Assembly (NCBI GenBank): GCA_001792895.1
Contig: MARA01000022.1
Span: forward strand, 62,001-126,000
Direction of reading: 5' to 3'
Length of the DNA: 64,000 nt
Origin: Lentinus brumalis
Lineage: Eukaryota; Basidiomycota; Agaricomycetes; Polyporales; Polyporaceae
Under the pieces are notes generated by a model. The model searched no databases, had not been told where the DNA came from, and saw only the letters and a list, made by a program, of their open reading frames with translations. Shown one piece after another: positions 57,378 to 64,000 of the stretch (position 1 is the stretch's first letter; every line of letters starts with the position of its first letter). Both the position numbers and the translations under genes were made by a program.

Positions 57378-59699
57378 CGGTGAAGATGTCTGTCGCACGG
57401 TGAAATGCTGTTTGCTTGTCGCTTGTCGCTTGTTGGCCGCGCGCCCGGACCTGGACACCTTGGACAGGGGTTTTAGTCGCTCTTGCATACGCTCTTGCAT
57501 ACACTCTTGCCTCTTGCGCTGGCGGCGCTCTATATTCGTAATTACTGCTCCATCCAGCTTTGATGTCGTCTCTTGTCTGCACCATCGCCCCTTAATCTTT
57601 CGACCTTCGACCTTCGTCCTCTCCGCATCTCGTGGCTCAGAAATCGCTTTTGTTCTTGTGTCGTAGCTCTGCAACGCGCTGTATCCTGTAGCTTCCGAGT
57701 TCGAATCTCTCCGTACATAGTTCCATCCACACTCATACTCTCTTCTCTCTCGTCTCTCGTCTCTTGTCTATTCCTACTCTCTAGTCTCTCATCTCTCCCT
57801 CATCATCAATATCCGTTTCATCACAAGCACATGCATCGAGTTACTTAGACGAACGTATGCCGCAGTCCAAGCAATGTAAAATAATACAACACAAGTACGC
57901 AGATACGTAGGCCGAACAATGTAATCTCCATTTGCGCGGAACCCTTCTGACTCTGAGCATCCACACGATACGCAAGGGTCGTTGGACGGGAAGGGAGTAC
58001 AAGTACACCAGCAGATGAAACCACAAACCCGCGCACGTCACTTGTCAAACAGCGTCCGACAGCGTCTTCCCGTACAGCGCTCCGGGCGCGGATCGCACTC
58101 TGCCCATATCCTGCCAATTAACCACGCCGGACGCCTCAGAAATGGCTCCGAAGTGTCTCAAACAACTCCCAGCGGCGTCTAGAGTGGTGGATCCATCACC
58201 CAATCACCCTCGTTTGCCCACACGCAATCTTTCCATCTGCTCGCTGCAATCTCGCAGCGGCAGGACCTTATGCGTTGCGTATCAGCCGCGGCTGTGCCGT
58301 GTGCTCGCGCCGCACAGATCCATCATCTCAACTGCTGAGAAGCTGCCAACGGACGCCTTGCCAAAGCCTCGCGGAACGCGTGAACGATGTCCCGCCGCCG
58401 CTGCCGCCGCTCCCACCCACACGCTCCCCTGAGCCCGCCGAGCAGCAGCCCATAGCGAGAATCAGATGCCCCCGGCGGATCCCACAGAGGTGTGGTGGGG
58501 ATGCATATGGTCGTGCGTCCCCGGCCGGGCGGATCCTCACCGCTCGTTCCTGCTTCATGGGAGCCCGTGTGGTCACACAGGATCATACAAGTGCACAGCC
58601 TCGGGCCTTCATGAGACCCCGGGCTACGGAGTCCGCCTGCGAGCACGAGAAGACGGCGGCGGGCGTTCGGGACCGGGAGGGGTGTGCGGAAGACGCGCGG
58701 GACCGAGGACACCGGATGCTGAGGCAGGTGTGGACTGCGCAGAAGGCGACGATCCCCGACTAGACGACCCGCAGACATGGGGTGCCGGTTGGACGCGCGT
58801 GTCGCTCGCCGTGCGGGTGGAGAGACGCAACCACAGATTAGGTGGTTCTTGCGGCGCATCTGTCAACCGGGGACACAGACGCCTGCGAAGGGAGGACCAT
58901 GGATTGCGTGTCTTGGAAGAGCGGCCATTCGCAGCATGCAACGCGTTCAAGTTGAGTCTTCAGGAGGTCGTGCCTGATCCGAGCCGAGCAGAATGACAGT
59001 ACACCGAGAGGCATTTAGCCTGCCTGAGACCGCCGTAAGGTTACGGAACTTATACAGTTGAGATGGCGGGCCGGCATCTCGTTTGCTGAGGCGACAGGAT
59101 GAGAATGGAGGTGCGCAGCGTCGGAGCGTCCTCGGACGCGAGCCAGCGGCAGAGAACCCCTGGATGCTGATGTCTCTTAACCTCGGGCAAGGACCCCACG
59201 CGCGCGATACCTTGCTGCGCGGCAAACGACGCGTTCCCCGCAGCCCACTGCACGCAAAAGTGTGTCCGGGGCGTGGTCCACTTCTGCTACGTTCTCGGAC
59301 GAACGCAGTGAAGCCGCGTTTCCGGCGTTGCAGGACCCGAGAAGAGGCGTGGTGCGGCCATGAGGAAATGTTCGATGAGTGGAGAGATAGAGGGAAGGGG
59401 AGAGGAAGTCTGGGAAGTCGTTGGGAAGGTGCGAGATTGGGCGAGAGGTGTTAGGACGAACAGACGGTAGCGTGTGGTCGATGTGGAGAGGGTACACCAC
59501 CCCATAGACAATGATAGGAGAGACGACCGTGGCATGATATCGCTGACTCAAGAATGGATCGAATCTACGTGAGTCTCGGGGGTGTCGACGACAGGCCGAT
59601 CTTCCTCACAACGATGCGGAATACGCAGGGGTTGCGAGGTGACCATTGATGGCATCAGGCCGGACACATTCCTTGACAAACCGTGATATTCCTGTGTCG
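57378..59699. other. About 2.3 kb without a supported gene
   Basis: About 57378-57850 is T/C-rich and probably the 3' untranslated region of the transcription factor, with repeated CTCTTGCATAC and CTCTCGTCTCT units. The remainder shows only unconvincing short frames. Confidence 0.45.
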
Positions 59700-60881
59700 C
59701 TATCGTCTTTGGCTAACGTCAGACAGGCCGACATAAAGAACGAAAAGCGACTCACAGACTTCCAACGGCGGGACACCTCTCTCACAGAACTGCGAAAAAC
59801 AGGAAACAAAAGCGGCCGCGAGCCCCCGGTCGAAATCCCCAACCCGCAAGCACACTTCTTCCAGTTTCGCGTATACGGGTCGAGATAAGGCCGCACGAAG
59901 GTCGTCAGACACCGACTCCAGCATTGCAGGACGCTCGTATTGAGTGGGAGAAGGGAAGATGCCGTCGATGTATACGCGCCGCAGAGCAGAGGAGGTCACG
60001 CTCGAGAGAACGGCCACGGCGGCTTCCAGGCCCGTAGATGGGGACAAGAATTGTTCTATGTGTATGGACAGATTTTCTAAAGCGGAGAACTCCTGCAGAT
60101 CCACGGGGATCCACTCCAAGGCTGCGCATGTCAGTCGAGGGCCGCACGGCGAGAATCAACACTCACGAGGTGCGAAGCCTAATCCACAGCAAGAGTCCAA
60201 GGCGATCTCCTTCAATATGGCAGGATCCACCGCGCACAGCATCGTACGCACGCACGGGGTGGGGCCGGACGAGATATCAGTGGCTATAATCGCGTTCCCC
60301 TGGAGCGCACATACGCGGAGCGTCTCGAGCTTTAAGCCATGACTCGTGATGAGCTTTGAGGAGTATGTTCCATCGTTGAGCCATGTGGTGTGATTAAGGT
60401 TGAGGTGCCTCAGGTGCCTCAGCGTGCATAGAAGCCTTGCGAGATCATTGAACGAGCGTAAGATCACCGACTGCAGACTGAGGGAGGCGATGGAGGTCGT
60501 AAATGAGGCGAGTAAGCAAGTACGTCGTGTGATATGCGGGAAGAATTGACCAGCGAGAGATCGGCCGGTGAAGGAGAGCTCATGTAATCGTGGAAGTCTG
60601 CGACCCAGTACCGCGAAGAAGGAGTCAAGTAAGAGCGTGTGCTTGTCCAGCTTTACTCCCACTGTCTGGATCAAATGTTGTATTGATTCATCTGTGTCTA
60701 GAAGGTCAGCTAAAGCGTAGACGGTTGGCCGTTCGCGGAGCGTAATCGAGCGAAAGAGGTAGAGGCGAGATCGCGGAACCCAAGCACGGCAAGTAAGGGC
60801 ACACGCTCGCAGTGTGTCCTTGTCGTCCCATAGCATATCTATGACATGCTCAGAGACTTCAACAGGGATGTTGGCGGGCAT
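59700..60881 (-). CDS. F-box protein
   Basis: Exons (minus) are 60881-60167 and 60121-59700, giving 378 aa. The F-box is at the very N-terminus (IPVEVSEHVIDMLWDDKDTL, then CALTCRAWVPRSRLYLFRSI), the typical basidiomycete form that recruits Skp1 in an SCF ubiquitin ligase. The rest has Leu-rich, LRR-like segments (RRLPRLHELSFTGRSL, LRHLRHLNLNHTTW, LEEVCLRVGDF) that would contact the unknown substrate. It is divergently transcribed from family member E, with about 170 bases between the two starts. Such F-box genes form very large, fast-changing families in these fungi, so no specific role can be given. Confidence 0.8.
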
Positions 60882-61049
60882 CCCAAGGATGCAGACTTCG
60901 GAGAGATGGCTGAGGATGGCAAGGTTGGCGAGATGGCGGTGCGGCGCCTACGGACGCGTGGCTTCGCGTTCAACTTCACCGCCACAACCTGACCAACACC
61001 ACCACCACCACCACCCGACTCCTTGCGTCGCTCACTCACTCACTCCACC
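60882..61049. promoter_or_regulatory. Divergent promoter of the F-box gene and family member E
   Basis: Carries TTCACCGCCACAACCTGACC at about 60974-60993 and then ACCACCACCACC, a variant of the promoter block found before the other intact family members. Confidence 0.4.
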
Positions 61050-61846
61050 ATGTATCCTGACATCGTCCCAAGGTATCACCCCGATGATGAGTACCTCTTT
61101 GAGTTCGACGTTGATGAGAAGGGGAGGACGCGGTTTGATACCGACGGCGTTAGCATCAAGTTCACAGATCGCTGTAAGGCGGCGCAGGAAGCTGTATGTA
61201 TTATCCTCGTCTGGGAACGACCACGTCTGACGCTGTCCAAAGAAATGGAAGAGGCTGAGCGCAATCTTTGGCCCGCGTAAGTTGTTGCCGAAAAGCATGA
61301 TGGGCATCAGAGGAGCCAACCCGCACCGGTTGGCGTACGGTTGGGTCTACAAGCCAGAATTCATCTGGGACTATGCGACGCACAACAATGTCGAGATGGA
61401 TGTGTCTGACGACAAGTGGCTGACTGAGCTTGCCGGGACGACGTTGATCAAGTGCGGCGAACTCACTGAGGAGAACAAGGCGAACGAGGAGCTCATCAGC
61501 ACGCTCAAATCACTGGCCCGCCTCTTCGTTCTAGAACACTTGTCGGAGCGGGCGGGCATCGAGCTCGAAAGGGTCACTCCTTTTGCGTACGAGTGGCCGC
61601 GCATGTTCGCGCTCTACAACAACTACAACTTTGTGGAGAGGACCTATGAAATGAACGAACTCGGGGGAGTCGACCATGTCGCGGCCATTGTCCAGGACGC
61701 CATGACTTTCGGGGACTACAAGCCGGAGCTGCTTTGGTGGTATGACTGGAAGCATATTACGCTGGTACGTGGATCAATCACTTTGAGGTGACCGGATCGT
61801 CCCACTGATCAATGTCGTTACGCAGAATCTGAACACACCCTTGTGA
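61050..61846 (+). CDS. Member E of the 228-aa family (intact)
   Basis: Exons are 61050-61193, 61243-61764 and 61826-61846, giving 228 aa. It is the most diverged of the intact members: MYPDIVPRYHPDDEYLFEF, MMGIRGANPHRLAYGWVYKP, NNVEMDVSDDKWLTELAGTT, KPELLWWYDWKHITL, NLNTPL. Exon lengths and phases are identical to the others in spite of the divergence, and no frame lesions are seen, which argues for a functional protein. The product is unknown. Confidence 0.75.
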
Positions 61847-62794
61847 GGAGGAGAGGAGGACATGGCGTGTCGTCGCCTCCCGCCTTCTCGGTCGTACGTC
61901 TTCCTCATTCTGTCCAGTTTCTACATGCTATATCTCGTCCCTTCTCGTTTTTATAATGCTGCCCTCCTTACTCTTTACTACCCCGGAACTTGTTGTCTCG
62001 TTGATACCACGCTGTCTCATACCTTTTGTCATCTTCCCGCCATATACTCGTAATTTCTTTTGTGTGTCACCATCTCAGATTTCATTCTCTTTGTGCGCCA
62101 TGTCTCACATCATATGGCTGGAACTGTCCGACGGTACGACCGCCTGGCTGCTGCGTTGTCCTGTATCCGGTGTTGGCGTTCTCTTATTCATGTCACTCGC
62201 TGTCATCTGAACACCTGGAGCATACAGGATTCAGAGAAACCATACTACTTATAACTCGAGAACGGATTGTATTGCGGGCGGACGTCAAGAAGCCCGGCCA
62301 GATGGCACAGTCCAGGAGGAGTCGCCTTGACCGCGACACGGTGTGACGAAACGCGTACGAGGGTGCCGAATCCTCCGCTCGCCTTCATCTTCCGACAGGT
62401 CTTAAACAGCTTCTCGCTGGAGCGACAGCTACATCTTGTGGTGGTTTGCGTGAACGTACAGAGCAAGTCGATGCAGCCGCCACCAGCCATCATCATCAGG
62501 GAAACATAAGTATTTCGGCGTCTATCGCTCGTAGCACCGCGCGGGCTCCTGTAGCACGACGTGGACAACATAGCACAATGTAGCTTGCGGGTCTGGCATC
62601 TAGCACACTGTAGCTACAGAATGTATTATATAGGACAACATATACTTGGCGATCCATGACATACTGTACTAGTAGTACTAGTCGGAATGGTATGCACGTT
62701 CAAGCCACAGGCCCACAGCCTGACCACCAACCACCATCAACCGAACTTACCAACACACTATTCCCTCATCCAGTCCACTGTATCCACTGTGCTT
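61847..62794. other. Intergenic region between members E and F
   Basis: About 61860-62215 is the recurring 3' flank. The remainder to 62794 has no supported gene. The promoter block CACAGCCTGACCACCAACCA lies at about 62714-62733, roughly 60 bases before the start of member F. Confidence 0.45.
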
Positions 62795-63585
62795 ATGTAT
62801 CCTGAATTTATCCGAAGGGACCACCCCGACGATCAGTACCTTTTCGAGTTCGACTGCGACGAGAAGGGGAGGATGCGGTTGGACACCGATGGTGTCAATG
62901 TCAAGTTCACAGATCGCGCCAAAGCGGCGCAGGAAGCGGTATGCATCATCCCACGTCTTTGAGGGGTCACGTCTGACGTCGTCCACAGAAATGGAAGAGG
63001 CTGAGCGCAATCTTCGGCCCGCGTAAGACGATACCGAGAAGTATGGCAGCCTGCAACGGTGGTAATCCGCCCCGGCTGGCGTATGGTTGGGCCCACACCC
63101 TCGACTACCTTTGGGAGTATGCGAAGTTTCACAATATAGAGTTGGACGTGACCGGAGACGACTGGTTGGCGGGTCTGGCCGGGACGACCTTGATCAAGTA
63201 CGGCGAACTCACCGAGGAGCAGAAGACGAACGAGGAGCTTATCAGCACGCTCAAAGGCCTTGCTCGCCTTCTCGTTGACCACGACCTAGAAGAAAAGGCA
63301 GGTGTCAAGCTAGAAAGGATCATACCATACACGTACGAATGGAAGTCGATGTTCGCGCTCTACAGCAACTACAACGTTGGCGAGAGGACCGACGAAATGG
63401 AGGAAGTGGGGGGTATCTACCACGTCATTGACATCGTCCAGGAGGCCATGACTTTCGGTGATCACAAGCCAGAGCTGCTCTGGTGGTATGATTGGGCGCA
63501 TCTCACAGTGGTACGTACATCCCGATCTCATTGAATCCCCGAATTGACCGGTGTCGTTATGCAGAATCTGAAAACGCCCTTGTGA
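62795..63585 (+). CDS. Member F of the 228-aa family (intact)
   Basis: Exons are 62795-62938, 62989-63510 and 63565-63585, giving 228 aa. It is nearly identical in protein to member A at 28306-29105 (for example MAACNGGNPPRLAYGWAHTL and TYEWKSMFALYSNYNVGER), although the two lie 34 kb apart in opposite orientation. That suggests a recent copy or gene conversion. It ends LTVNLKTPL. The 3' flank (63590-63980) also matches that of member A. No domain is recognised. Confidence 0.8.
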
Positions 63586-64000
63586 GGGTACGCGCGTCAT
63601 CGCCTCCCGCCTTCGCGCTCGTACATCTACCTCATCTCGTCCAGTCGCTATCACTACATCTTCACGCTTTCATCATGACTCGTCGTTATACATTATGCTA
63701 CCCCGGAACCTGTTGTCTCGTTGATACCACGCTATCTCATGCCTTACCTCGTCCTCCCACCGCACACTCATGGATATTGCTGCGTATCACGCCTTGAACC
63801 TCGTCCTCGTTCGTCATGTTTCACGTCGTGTGGCGAGTCGACGCCGCCAGCGTTGGGACGTACGAACGTTTGGCTGCTATTCTGTCCTGTACCCTTTGTT
63901 TGCGCCCTCTCGTTCATGTCCCTCGCTGTCGTCTCGTCGGTACACCCGTCACGGGGGTATGTCGTGTGTGAAATATTTACACCAACATCGTTCTGACCTC
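63586..64000. other. Recurring 3' flank of the 228-aa family
   Basis: Contains CCCCGGAACCTGTTGTCTCG and GATACCACGCTATCTCATGC, also found after members A, D and E. Non-coding as far as I can see; it shows that the duplicated unit extends at least 400 bases past the stop codon. Confidence 0.5.

Noticed and set aside
57640..57720. tRNA-like B-box (GAGTTCGAATCTC)
   Set aside because: The T-stem pairs at only three positions and no acceptor or anticodon stem can be drawn around it.

Overview
The window looks like nuclear DNA of an Agaricomycete, most likely a polypore-type basidiomycete. This is inferred from GC-rich coding DNA, many 45-70 nt introns (GTRNGT donors, CTRAY-like branch points, YAG acceptors), short intergenic gaps, and gene families usual for that group. 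No bacterial, viral or organellar genes were recognised, and no rRNA, tRNA or CRISPR array could be supported. Gene models were built by hand from frame-consistent splice sites. Where an exon list is given, summed exon lengths were checked for divisibility by three and junction phases for agreement.

Region 1 (1-17.4 kb) is a tandem segmental duplication. The left block (about 1-5.5 kb) and right block (about 11.25-16.2 kb) carry, in the same order, a gene split into many very short exons, an array of about 327-bp repeats each with a hairpin, an inverted-repeat element, and an ArfGAP gene. The right ArfGAP is complete (517 aa). The left one keeps the catalytic domain but loses its tail. The spacer between the blocks holds a decayed minus-strand gene, a strong hairpin and long stretches without a supportable gene.

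Region 2 (17.4-27.4 kb) is ordinary and compact: an F-box-like protein, MRE11 (12 exons), a nucleotide-sugar/triose-phosphate-type transporter divergent from MRE11, a coiled-coil protein with a possible LEM-like C-terminus, and an unrecognised 215-aa protein.

Region 3 (28.3-34 kb) holds four members (two intact, two broken) of an unrecognised family of about 228-aa proteins with a fixed three-exon layout, plus a proline/serine-rich coiled-coil gene. Two more intact members lie at 61-63.6 kb. Intact copies share a promoter block.

Region 4 (34.9-46.4 kb) runs on the minus strand: a TPR protein, a possible 84-aa protein, an EST1/SMG7-type protein, an SNF2-family ATPase, a POM34-like nucleoporin and another small candidate gene. 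MRE11, EST1/SMG7 and the SNF2 ATPase all belong to genome or RNA maintenance families, but nothing in the sequence shows that they form one system.

Region 5 (46.4-64 kb) is a 6-kb GC-rich stretch without a supportable gene, a large Zn2Cys6 transcription factor whose N-terminus needs two frame changes, a gene-poor 2.3 kb, an F-box protein, and the second pair of the 228-aa family.
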